A stretch of 64,000 nucleotides of DNA from contig CAYPXY010000019.1 of assembly GCA_964414815.1 (NCBI GenBank), positions 8,099-72,098 on the forward strand, read 5' to 3'. Under the pieces are notes generated by a model. The model did not search any database. It saw only the letters and a list, made by a program, of their open reading frames with translations, and was not told the origin of the DNA. The translations under genes were made by a program, and so were the position numbers. Below, in pieces: positions 27,677 to 36,005 of this stretch; within the stretch, counting starts at the first letter, position 1, and each line of letters opens with the position of its first letter. This DNA is from Mariniblastus sp964414815 (GTDB taxonomy: Bacteria; Planctomycetota; Planctomycetia; Pirellulales; Pirellulaceae).

Positions 27677-27868
27677 CTAGGGTGGCACAATGGATTCGAC
27701 TTTGGAAGCGGTGTCGATCCAGAGCAGGCGCTGAACGTCGCCGGTGCTGAGGACGGCTCCCATCCCAAAAATGATGATCAAGGCGAGCATGATTGCGTAT
27801 TCGGTTGCTGAATTGGCGTCGTCGGCAAACCAGATCTTTTGGGTCAGTGTCTTGATGGTATGGAGCAT
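27677..27868 (-). CDS. Flp/Fap-type IVb pilin
   Basis: 63 residues. The start at 27868 is supported by a GAGGA ribosome-binding site. The N-terminal half (MLHTIKTLTQKIWFADDANS, then ATEYAIMLALIIIFGMGAVL) matches Flp pilins, including the conserved xxATEYAIMLALI segment after the prepilin peptidase site region. A short hydrophilic C-terminus follows. Flp subunits form adhesion or tad pili; no tad assembly genes are in the window, so the assembly locus must be elsewhere. Confidence 0.85.
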   Translation of the reverse strand: MLHTIKTLTQKIWFADDANSATEYAIMLALIIIFGMGAVLSTGDVQRLLWIDTASKVESIVPP

Positions 27869-28039
27869 GGGATCCTCATTCAGTAATGTCCCGGTGAAAA
27901 CAGCAAAACACGAAGACGCTGAAACACCTGACATTGTCCGGTCAGAAAGCTTGTACGGTGCGGACGCTGCACGCACCGCTGAAAAAGTATGGGTTACTTT
28001 TGAAAGGCTTTGCCAGGAAAAGCCAAAAAAATCTTGGAA

Positions 28040-29386
28040 TTATCGGGCGTGCCGATTCGAACTCAGTTTCCTTCGGATTTCGTCTTTGAGATGATTGAGC
28101 ACCGAATGACGGTCAGTCTGATCCAGAATTTCCGATACGACCGATTTTGCGGATCCGGCACCCCAGCTTCCGCCCTGTTCGAAGTATCGTTTCGCGGCCC
28201 GGCCGACGATGTACGATGTAAATCCTGCGGCTGCTCCCTGCGGGATCAGTGTCAGCACGGTGCCGAACGAAAAAGACAGCCCCTTGAAGAAACTGGATCC
28301 CCAATTGGTCAATTCGCCAAGTGCAAAAATACCTGCGGCCGAAGCAATCGATCGGGCCAGCCCTCGTGCCTGGGCGATCGACATGTTCAGACCATACACT
28401 TTCGAAAGCGACACGATCATCAGTGCATCCACCGCCACGCCTCCGACGAGATCAAAGACCGGAACGGGATTGAGTGCCACCGCCATGGCTTTGGTGCCTG
28501 CCATCGTCCAGATCAATTGATCGGCCTGCGTGTCTCTCATGCGCACACGAAGCGCAGAGATTCGGTCGCTTTTGTCGGCAGCATAGAGCGCTGCGTTGAG
28601 CGCGATCAGGCCCAGCCCCTCTCGTTCAAGGATTTCCAGGATCATGGCCTTGAGCTGGCCGACGTCCGGTTCCGGTTTTCGCCATTCCGAGCGTGTTTTA
28701 CCGTTGGGCCCCTCAATCACGTACTCAATGGGCCTTGGATCGGCCGCCGTTTGAACAAAGTGCGACTCAGCGATAATACCTTCAGTCCGCCGTTTGATCA
28801 GTTCCAACAGCGATTGACGCTCGGCATGGGAATACAGGTCGGATTTGTTGAAAACCAGGATGATCGGCTTGCGGATGGCCGCCAGCTCCATCAACGCAAC
28901 GAATTCAGTTTCATTCAAATCGGAGTCGCAAACAAATAGGATCAGGTCAGCGCGGCGAGCGGTGACTTCGGCCAGTTCCGCGCGGTCCGCACCACCGACT
29001 TCGTTGATCCCCGGCGTATCAATCAGAATCAGCTCCGACGAATCCAGGCCCGGCAAACGATGTCCGGCGCCTTCCCACGCGGTTCCCCAAACCTGCTTCG
29101 TCCATCCCCCCTGCACATCGACGGACGCGACCGCTTTTCCAATCAACGCGTTGATCAGGGCAGACTTTCCGGTACTGATCTCGCCAAAAATCACGATCTC
29201 GACACGGCCCGTCGTGACTTTCTTGTACATCTCGTCGAGCTGGATGATATCAGCTTGCAGTCGCTCTCGTTCGTCATCAGGACAGCCCCGCATTTTTGAT
29301 AGCGTGGCTTCAACCGCCCGAATCGCATCGAGGTACTGCGGATCGAGGGCTGGGTTATTTTGCGAAGAGGTTGCCGAGTCGTTCAC
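28040..29386 (-). CDS. Era/dynamin-like GTPase with DUF697-like membrane region
   Basis: 448 residues. GTPase motifs: G1 FGEISTGKSALINALIG, G3 LILIDTPGINEVGG, G4 LVFNKSDLYSH. An N-terminal helical segment (first ~45 residues) precedes the G domain. The C-terminal third has hydrophobic helices (KAMAVALNPVPVFDLVGGVA, GIFALGELTNWGSS, LTLIPQGAAAGFTSYIVGRA) typical of DUF697/YcjF-like regions that attach such GTPases to membranes. Likely role in envelope or membrane dynamics; not shown. It is transcribed away from the porin across a 386-bp gap. Confidence 0.88.
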   Translation of the reverse strand: MNDSATSSQNNPALDPQYLDAIRAVEATLSKMRGCPDDERERLQADIIQLDEMYKKVTTGRVEIVIFGEISTGKSALINALIGKAVASVDVQGGWTKQVWGTAWEGAGHRLPGLDSSELILIDTPGINEVGGADRAELAEVTARRADLILFVCDSDLNETEFVALMELAAIRKPIILVFNKSDLYSHAERQSLLELIKRRTEGIIAESHFVQTAADPRPIEYVIEGPNGKTRSEWRKPEPDVGQLKAMILEILEREGLGLIALNAALYAADKSDRISALRVRMRDTQADQLIWTMAGTKAMAVALNPVPVFDLVGGVAVDALMIVSLSKVYGLNMSIAQARGLARSIASAAGIFALGELTNWGSSFFKGLSFSFGTVLTLIPQGAAAGFTSYIVGRAAKRYFEQGGSWGAGSAKSVVSEILDQTDRHSVLNHLKDEIRRKLSSNRHAR

Positions 29387-29772
29387 AGATGAATTTCAGT
29401 CAGTATTTACGGAGATTGGGGGCGATGGGTTATTTATTAGGCGAGCGTCAGGTAAAAGTTTACCATTTAGCACCCCTGCCAGTTTAGCTGGCAGGATGCA
29501 ATGTAGGAAAGGATAGAGGTCGGGCATGCGGATTCTGTAAATTTCTCAGACATCGCAGCTTTCCCAGGCCGCCCAATCGGCAATTCAGTCCATCGCTTGC
29601 AACCGAATAATAAGCACCTCCGATACTCAAGGAACAGAGAGCATTATCTGCAACACATGCAGAATGATTTGAATTGATTAAACGACGGTGACTGAACGAA
29701 TCGGTTTGATAGGAGTTTCAGAGCGTCGTTGTTCTCGAATCAGAGGCTTCGATTTCAATGCAGGGATGGAAA
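29387..29772. other. Divergent intergenic region with degenerate repeat end and hairpin
   Basis: Separates the GTPase (minus) from the porin (plus). Contains TTAGGCGAGCGTCAGGTAAA from 29437, which resembles one end of inverted-repeat family 2, and a perfect 8-bp hairpin CCTGCCAG-TTTAG-CTGGCAGG at 29475-29495 without a T-run. Promoters for both genes should lie here; I cannot assign boxes with confidence. Confidence 0.5.
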
Positions 29773-31194
29773 ATGTCTAAACGGAATTGGGTTGCAGCAG
29801 TGGTATTCGGGCTGATGGCGGGTCAGTCGTGGGCACAGGACGCATCGTGGGATTCGGGGTATCACTGGCGGGCCGATGGTGCGGTGTCTTCGCAGCAGGG
29901 ATCCGCTCGAATTCTATCGTCTCATCCCACCCAGTCCATTCCGATGCGAGCCAGCGGGTTTCGTCAGGATCCGGAATCAAGCTCCGCGACCGTGAGACTG
30001 GGCGACGGGCTGATCGGGTCGGGAGCCGAGGCATTCGCGCAGGATGGCTCGCAAGATGTGGCCACCGACGCTGCACGACCGTTGTCCAGATCGTACAGTC
30101 TGCCGCCAGCTCCCCATGCCCGACAATCCATTCCGAACCAACCTGGATTGTCCGTGTTTGATATGGGCGATCCGGGGCCGCAGTGCGACAGTCCCAGTTG
30201 GTGCAATCTGGGATGCGAACGGCAACTTTTCGGCACAGCACCGAACGGGCTGACCATTCGCGGATGGAGCCAGATGGGATATCATTCATTCGATACGCTT
30301 GGCTTCAACGATCGACAAGACCACTGGAATTTGCATCAGCAGTGGTTCTCTCTCGAGCGACAGCCAAATGCAGATCGCAGTTGGGGCTACCGAGCCGACC
30401 TTCTTTACGGTACGGATGCCCAGAAAACACAAGCGTTCGGAAATCCGGTGACCGGTACCCCGACGGGTTGGGATAACAGTTGGGATCACGGCAGCTATGG
30501 CTGGGCACTGCCCCAGTTGTACCTGAGCTATCGCAACTGCAACTGGGACTGGAAGCTTGGAAAGTTCTTCTCACCTTTTGGCTATGAGCACATCGCATCG
30601 CCACAAAACTTTTTCTACAGCCGAAGCTACGCAAGAAATTTTATTGAACCGTTCACCATGACGGGGGTACTCGGTGAGCGATATGTTTCCGACCAGCGAT
30701 CGATTATCGTGGGGGCTACCGCTGGCTGGGATACCGGATTCGATCAAAACAGTTCGGGGCTGACCGGGATATTTGGAACCCGATCGTACTTCAGCGAAAA
30801 CGTGTCGCTGGCTTCGACGGCTTCGCTTGGCAACACGGGCCATCGCGGAGAAGGCTGGATGTCGTCGAACGTGTTGCAGGTTTACCTGAGCGATTCAACG
30901 ACTTGGGTTTTGCAAGGTGATTCGTTGAACCTTGGGACCAATCAGGAGTTCTCGATTGTGAACTATCTGTTCCATGCTTTTAATCCCTGCTTGATGGCGG
31001 GGGCACGGCTGGAGTGGTGGAAGAGCGATCAGATTTTCCCTGACACCCGCTCGACCTGGAGCTTTACCAACGGATTGAACTACCGGCCGCACGCAAACCT
31101 CACGATTCGCCCTGAAGTGCGAGTGGATTGGGGCGCAGGTGCACTCGATCCCGGCGAGCCGATCTTCGGCGTCGATGCAATTTTGACGTTTTAA
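29773..31194 (+). CDS. Outer-membrane beta-barrel porin (BBP2/OmpL-like)
   Basis: 473 residues from the chosen start (MSKRNWVAAVVFGLMAGQSW then AQ signal-peptidase site); an ATG 15 bp earlier is also possible. The mature part has a Cys-containing segment (CDSPSWCNLGCE), then alternating aromatic beta strands (GWALPQLYLSYRNCNWDWKL, KFFSPFGYEHIASPQNFFYS) and a C-terminal strand ending in Phe (IFGVDAILTF), as in outer-membrane barrels. The GKFFSPFGYE segment is typical of the BBP2 porin family common in planctomycetes. The TAA stop lies in the 7-bp target duplication of the MITE-like element that follows directly. Confidence 0.85.
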   Translation: MSKRNWVAAVVFGLMAGQSWAQDASWDSGYHWRADGAVSSQQGSARILSSHPTQSIPMRASGFRQDPESSSATVRLGDGLIGSGAEAFAQDGSQDVATDAARPLSRSYSLPPAPHARQSIPNQPGLSVFDMGDPGPQCDSPSWCNLGCERQLFGTAPNGLTIRGWSQMGYHSFDTLGFNDRQDHWNLHQQWFSLERQPNADRSWGYRADLLYGTDAQKTQAFGNPVTGTPTGWDNSWDHGSYGWALPQLYLSYRNCNWDWKLGKFFSPFGYEHIASPQNFFYSRSYARNFIEPFTMTGVLGERYVSDQRSIIVGATAGWDTGFDQNSSGLTGIFGTRSYFSENVSLASTASLGNTGHRGEGWMSSNVLQVYLSDSTTWVLQGDSLNLGTNQEFSIVNYLFHAFNPCLMAGARLEWWKSDQIFPDTRSTWSFTNGLNYRPHANLTIRPEVRVDWGAGALDPGEPIFGVDAILTF

Positions 31195-31198
31195 AAAT

Positions 31199-31500
31199 GT
31201 AACCGTTCACGGAGCGATGAAACGTTTAGCCGCAAGTCGAAGCCGACCACCATTCGTTTGAAACAAACATGGAAAGTAGGTCGAACTATGGTTGAAGCTG
31301 AAAGATCGAAAAATAGTCGGCGCAGGCGCGACGGTAGGGTGCAATCTCCCTATTCAACCTGCCTGCCAATAAAATACCTGCAACCCGATGCACCGCGCGC
31401 CTTTGGGGGTTGCCGAAGAATGATTTCGGTGTGGCAGGATGTTTCTGGCGGCAACCCCCGACGGCTTGCGGCTAAACGTTTTCGCTCGTGAACGGTTACC
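31199..31500 (+). mobile_element. MITE-like element, family 1, copy B (302 bp) with 7-bp target duplication
   Basis: Ends GTAACCGTTCACGGAGCGAT and the complement of TAACCGTTCACGAGCGAAAA form ~40-bp terminal inverted repeats. TAAAAAT at 31192-31198 and again at 31501-31507 is a perfect 7-bp direct repeat at the borders. An internal inverted repeat is GGGGGTTGCCG...CGGCAACCCCC (31407-31459). Non-coding. It sits exactly between the stops of the porin and the ABC ATPase genes. Confidence 0.88.
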
Positions 31501-32432
31501 TAAAAATAAGCTCCCGTTCCCTGTGTCAACGCCATGAATGCGGATTCGAGATTGACTTCTTCCTCTCGGAACAGGGTTAATCGCAATCCGTTTGAGATGA
31601 GTAGGGTGGCCAGTTCGGAGTAATCCTCAACGTCCTGCTTGAGCGTCACCACCCAATGGCCATCGCCTTGTGTGACGGATTCGACGGAATCGTGATTGCT
31701 TAATAAATCGTGTGCTCGTTCGGTTTGCTCGACAACACTGATCAACAGAATGATTTTGTTGCGCACCATGCGGATCACTTCGGCGACGTCTGCTGAAATT
31801 TTCATCTCGCCCCGGTCGATGATACCGATCTTGTTGCACACATCGGCCAGTTCCGGCAGGATGTGGCTGGAAACGACAATGGTTTTTCCCGTTTGACCGA
31901 GCCGGCGCAACAGGTTTCGCATTTCAACGCGAGCGCGAGGATCGAGACCGCTTAGTGGTTCGTCGAGCAGTAGAACTTGCGGGTCGTGCAACAACACGCG
32001 AGCCAGTCCCAGTCGTTGGGTTTGCCCCCGAGACAACGTGTTGGCGAACGCATTGCGTTTGAAATCGAGATCGACAATGTCCAGTAGTTCATCGCATCGC
32101 TTGCGGCGAGCGGGGCCTTTGATCCGGTAGGCGGCGGCGAAGAACTCGAGGTATTCGATGACTTTCATGTCGTCATACACGCCAAAAAAGTCAGGCATAT
32201 AGCCGACGAGACGCCGAATCTCGCGGGGCTCATTGTAGATCGAGTGGCCGCAGACGTAGGCTTCTCCCCACGACGGTTCGGACAGCGTGGCGATGATCCT
32301 CATGGTGGTCGTTTTGCCGGCACCATTGGGGCCGATGAACCCAAAGCAGTCGCCGCCCTTGAGGTCGAGTTCAATGCCTTTGATGGCGTACATGTCGCCA
32401 TACTTCTTGGTCAGATTTTCTGTTTTGATCAA
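31500..32432 (-). CDS. ABC transporter ATP-binding protein
   Basis: 310 residues. Walker A GFIGPNGAGKTTTMRIIA, signature LSRGQTQRLGLARVL (LSRGQ in place of LSGGQ), Walker B VLLLDEPLSGLDP, and H-loop VVSSHILPELADV are all present. The C-terminal ~90 residues form the regulatory extension found in CcmA/NatA-type exporters (ABC-2 partners). It overlaps the large membrane protein gene by 4 bp (ATGA). No ABC-2 permease is visible next to it. The last base of its TAG stop is donated by the MITE-like element. Confidence 0.93.
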   Translation of the reverse strand: MIKTENLTKKYGDMYAIKGIELDLKGGDCFGFIGPNGAGKTTTMRIIATLSEPSWGEAYVCGHSIYNEPREIRRLVGYMPDFFGVYDDMKVIEYLEFFAAAYRIKGPARRKRCDELLDIVDLDFKRNAFANTLSRGQTQRLGLARVLLHDPQVLLLDEPLSGLDPRARVEMRNLLRRLGQTGKTIVVSSHILPELADVCNKIGIIDRGEMKISADVAEVIRMVRNKIILLISVVEQTERAHDLLSNHDSVESVTQGDGHWVVTLKQDVEDYSELATLLISNGLRLTLFREEEVNLESAFMALTQGTGAYF

Positions 32433-34663
32433 CGTCGTCTCTCCGCGAAGGTCACTGGCAGAACGATTCGAACCAGTGTTACTACTTTGTCATATTGGTC
32501 TTCTGTCGACTGATCGTCGATCAAGATCGAGGTTCCCAATCCTTCCACTTCGGCCACCAGGATCGCGCGTCCCAGACCCAGATTCCCGCTCATGTCGATG
32601 AAGCTCTGATAGTCGTGGGTCAGTCCTGCGGTGTAGTTGCTGCCACCGGCTGCACTGTAAAACATCAACAGGTCAGCAATCCGTGAAATGCGGGTTTCAT
32701 GGACATTCCAAGGGAGGTTTTGCGTGTTCTGGCTTTTGGTTTCCACGACTTCCACCGTGCGTCGTCGGGTCAAATGGCTGACCAGGGGGCGGTCCTGCAT
32801 TTCAGATTCCACCGAAATAAAGTCGCCCGGCTCAAGCGGGGCCGACAACAGGTACGCATCGCTGCCAAAGATTAACCGGCAGTTCTTCAACGGGAAATCA
32901 AAAGGGTTGACGAGTGTGCCTTCGATTCGCTGCGAGCGAGAATTGTACCGAAGGTTGCTTTGGAATTTGATCCCGAAGGTGCCACGATACTGAGCCAATA
33001 GCGGTTGCGTGGCTGAAACATAGGTAGGCATTCTGAGCAGTTTCGACTGGCTGTGAGAGCCGTCCTTGTTCAGCAATTCCCGCGAGTGGGCATAGCGAAT
33101 ACGCGAGATGCCCGCGCCCGATTGCGTTTCCATGCTGCCGTAACCCTTGCCGGGAAGCCCGTGCCAGCTCAACATATCCGATTCAATGTCGATGCCCAAT
33201 CGATTGCTCCGGTGAAGCGACAGATCACAGGTTCCCGCTGATGGGCTGTAGAGATTGCTCCATACCGTGCCTCGAACCCGTTGCGTTTCCAGGTCGATGT
33301 CAATCATTTCCAGTTGATTGAGCTGGATTTCATTCGAGCGGGTGCGCTGGGCAATCCACCAGGCCAGCCCGCAAAACAAGAGCGAGATCAGCGGAAATGT
33401 GATCCAGGTCAATTCCATTTTGCCGGTCAAACGTCGCAATAGAAAATAATCGCCCGGTCCGATGCACAGAATGTATAGGCCGATCAACAAGGCGATCCAA
33501 CTGAACGGAAGAAATCGGACCTTGGAAAATTGGTCCAGCGGTACTCGCAATTGCCCGATCAAATCCTGGAAGCCTGGGTGCGAAACTGAGCTGCCCTGCT
33601 GAACGCGCCTGGATTGGGCGGCGTCCTGGATCTGGACGTGATGCTGCAATCGATAAACCAGATTTTTGAATCCCGGCCAGGGCTGCACCAGCGCGTGATC
33701 GAGATCGAAGGTGATGGTAGTGACTTCGCCCAGTCCAAGCGGCGTGCGGATGATCATCGGCTTGCCTTCCTGCTCCAGGATGACACGTCCGCGAACGTCT
33801 TCCAAAACCGCGACGGGAAGCGAAATTCCATCGCGAGTCACCAGTGGAGTACTGCTGGCACTGGCGAAATTGTCAATTTGGTTGCTGGAACGGATGTGGG
33901 ACTGCTCCACAAATTTGCCCGGCAAGAGTCGTGCCAACGAACCATCTTCGGCGAATAGGTCCGGTTGATCTGCTGAAATGGACAGAATCAACTGACCGCC
34001 ATCGACGACCCATTGCTCGATCGCCGTCCACTGAGCAGGAGTGACTTTTGAAAGCCAGTCCAGGTTCGAAGTGTTCAGGAAAAGCGCGTTGATTCCGTCG
34101 TAGCAAAAGGACTCGGTCGGCAACTGTTCAACGCGTTCAAGTTTGACAGCGACCCCCGATTGTTGTCCGATGGTGGTGGACACAATCGCATCAAGCACGT
34201 TCTGGTCACGCTCAATGGTCAGGATGAAACGGTCGGTGGGGGAGACGACGGAGACCTGGGGGGACTGAAGCGAAAGGGTGCTGGAGGAAACTTGGGCGCC
34301 CATGCGGTCAAAAAGTTTCAACTCCATGTCGCCAAAACTTTTGCCGAGCCGAACATAGCCCTGATGCGTATTGAGCGATGAGCCGATGGAATGCAGCAAA
34401 CCGCGATACGTGACGGGCGTTTCGTCCCCGTCGAGAACCGTGATTTCAAATTGATTGGGCTCAACCTGATCGGTGGTGGTCACGACAAAAGGTTGCCAAC
34501 AGCCAAGCTTGATTTTGCCGCCGAATCCGGGTTCGAGTTGGGTGATGCCTTGACTTGTGGTGTCCTGGGAAATGGCAACGGAACCCATGACGGATGCCAT
34601 AGAGAAAATGGCCGTGCAGATGAGCGGATATAAATGTTGCGGACGTCGATCGGGCATAGCCAC
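32429..34663 (-). CDS. Large envelope protein, 744 aa, linked to ABC ATPase
   Basis: N-terminal signal segment (LYPLICTAIFSMASVMGSVA), then ~370 extracytoplasmic residues. These include a glutamine-amidotransferase-like region (ALFLNTSNLDWLSKVTPAQW, VVDGGQLILSISADQPDL). Two membrane helices near 395-450 (FSWIALLIGLYILCIGPGDY and WITFPLISLLFCGLAWWIAQ) lead to a second beta-rich part of ~290 residues. The layout resembles planctomycete proteins encoded beside gliding-type or ABC-2 ATPases. Function unknown; the 4-bp overlap with the ATPase suggests a joint complex. Gene 27 bp downstream of the Rieske gene. Confidence 0.78.
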   Translation of the reverse strand: MAMPDRRPQHLYPLICTAIFSMASVMGSVAISQDTTSQGITQLEPGFGGKIKLGCWQPFVVTTTDQVEPNQFEITVLDGDETPVTYRGLLHSIGSSLNTHQGYVRLGKSFGDMELKLFDRMGAQVSSSTLSLQSPQVSVVSPTDRFILTIERDQNVLDAIVSTTIGQQSGVAVKLERVEQLPTESFCYDGINALFLNTSNLDWLSKVTPAQWTAIEQWVVDGGQLILSISADQPDLFAEDGSLARLLPGKFVEQSHIRSSNQIDNFASASSTPLVTRDGISLPVAVLEDVRGRVILEQEGKPMIIRTPLGLGEVTTITFDLDHALVQPWPGFKNLVYRLQHHVQIQDAAQSRRVQQGSSVSHPGFQDLIGQLRVPLDQFSKVRFLPFSWIALLIGLYILCIGPGDYFLLRRLTGKMELTWITFPLISLLFCGLAWWIAQRTRSNEIQLNQLEMIDIDLETQRVRGTVWSNLYSPSAGTCDLSLHRSNRLGIDIESDMLSWHGLPGKGYGSMETQSGAGISRIRYAHSRELLNKDGSHSQSKLLRMPTYVSATQPLLAQYRGTFGIKFQSNLRYNSRSQRIEGTLVNPFDFPLKNCRLIFGSDAYLLSAPLEPGDFISVESEMQDRPLVSHLTRRRTVEVVETKSQNTQNLPWNVHETRISRIADLLMFYSAAGGSNYTAGLTHDYQSFIDMSGNLGLGRAILVAEVEGLGTSILIDDQSTEDQYDKVVTLVRIVLPVTFAERRR

Positions 34664-34690
34664 CAGAATAGAAAGAGATGTTCGCGGCGC

Positions 34691-35023
34691 CTACCCGTTG
34701 GACGGTTCTACGATGGGGCCGACCTGGATTTCGTCGCCGACGACGCGAACCTGAAAGGCATCTACTTTCAGCCGCCGATTGTCGCACCATGTTCCGTCGC
34801 GGATATCAAATCGCCACGCATGCCAGGGGCAGCTAATCGTACATGCCCCCGCATCGAGATGCCCTTCCGCCAGCGAAGCTCCCATGTGGGGACAGGTGTC
34901 GTCAATGGCCCAGTATTCCCCGTTGCAGTTAAAGACCGCGATCATGCGTTCGTTGACTTCGAAGGCTTGCCCTTCGTTGTTGGGGATTTCTCCGACCTTG
35001 GCGACCGTGATGAATTCAGGCAT
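34691..35023 (-). CDS. Rieske-type [2Fe-2S] ferredoxin
   Basis: 110 residues, cytoplasmic. Both cluster motifs are complete: CPHMG (CxH) and CPWHAWRFD (CxxH), 21 residues apart, with the usual spacing region ASLAEGHLDAGACTIS. The start MPEFITVAKVGEIPNNEGQA is standard for small NirD/biphenyl-dioxygenase-type ferredoxins. The electron partner is not evident nearby; it is located in the pgi operon only 1 bp after the DUF6263-like gene. Confidence 0.94.
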   Translation of the reverse strand: MPEFITVAKVGEIPNNEGQAFEVNERMIAVFNCNGEYWAIDDTCPHMGASLAEGHLDAGACTISCPWHAWRFDIRDGTWCDNRRLKVDAFQVRVVGDEIQVGPIVEPSNG

Positions 35024-35024
35024 T

Positions 35025-36005
35025 TCAGTTCGATTGTTTTCTCAGCGTGGTAACGGCGGTCGTTTCGATGACAGACTCGATGGTGATCTCGCGGTACTGG
35101 GTTTCCGTTTCCATTTTGCTTTTGATGGTGGACGACAGAAAATGCCCCTGATCGAGATTGATCTGAAATTCGCCTTCTTCGGTCATGGAATGAACGGTCA
35201 TTTCAGAATCATCTGCCAGCTTGATCGGCTCAAGCGATCCGCTCAATCGAATCACCGCGATCTGTTCACCGCCTCGTTGCTCGATATCTGAGTACGTAAA
35301 TTTGCGTTGACTTGAGAACTCGCCTAAACGTGAGGCGAGGTTTTCAGCCGTTTCCCAAGTGTCTCCCGAGGAAGTCGGTTTCGCCGGAAGGGAAATCACG
35401 GAAGCCGCCAGACGGGACTTGATTCCTTCGGCGGACACGAAATCTGCAAAGGCAGATCCCTCGGGAAGGTTCTCTACAATGGCTTTTGATTCTTCAGGGA
35501 TTTGGACATCGAGAATTTCTCCTGTTGGAGACATGGTCAGACCTGTTTTCAAACCGATCAGCGGCATGACCTGGCTCTTGAATCCTGCAAAGCCCGCCGC
35601 ACCGTCCGGGTTGGCCGAATTAAACTCAAGCCGCTGAGCCGGAAACTGTGGATTGGCAACGTTCGCTCGGATGGCGGTGACCGTCAGGCCAATCATGAAG
35701 TTGCCGTTGTCATCGACCGAGTTGACTTCCCAGTCCTGCTCGAGCGTTGTTTCACTTTCGGATTTCACGTTGCGACGATCGGCCGTTGTGTGGGTGGTTT
35801 GTTGCAGCCGTTGGGTCAACTGAAATTTGTCTCCGGCTTCGAGACGCCATTTCAAATCCTGCCCCAGAGCCTGATCGCTGGGAAAAAATGTTAGAATGCA
35901 AAAGGCCAGAAATGTGAAGAAAAATACATTTCTTGCGATTTCCGATTTCGACCTATTCCCCACTTCCGCCGGCCCCTCCAAGTCATTCCAGGAAACAGTC
36001 ATCAT
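35025..36005 (-). CDS. Secreted DUF6263-like protein
   Basis: 326 residues with a hydrophobic N-terminal segment (NVFFFTFLAFCILTFFPSDQ then ALGQ) about 25 residues in; the start overlaps the pgi stop by 4 bp (ATGA), supporting this start. The mature part begins LKWRLEAGDKFQLTQRLQQT and has repeated beta strands (NGNFMIGLTVTAIRANV, GGEQIAVIRLSGSL, EEGEFQINLDQGHFLSS). This pattern fits the DUF6263 family of secreted planctomycete proteins, an assignment by eye. No enzyme motif. Confidence 0.75.
   Translation of the reverse strand: MMTVSWNDLEGPAEVGNRSKSEIARNVFFFTFLAFCILTFFPSDQALGQDLKWRLEAGDKFQLTQRLQQTTHTTADRRNVKSESETTLEQDWEVNSVDDNGNFMIGLTVTAIRANVANPQFPAQRLEFNSANPDGAAGFAGFKSQVMPLIGLKTGLTMSPTGEILDVQIPEESKAIVENLPEGSAFADFVSAEGIKSRLAASVISLPAKPTSSGDTWETAENLASRLGEFSSQRKFTYSDIEQRGGEQIAVIRLSGSLEPIKLADDSEMTVHSMTEEGEFQINLDQGHFLSSTIKSKMETETQYREITIESVIETTAVTTLRKQSN

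Noticed and set aside
29475..29495. Perfect hairpin as an intrinsic terminator
   Set aside because: No T-run follows on either strand and it lies between two divergent gene starts.
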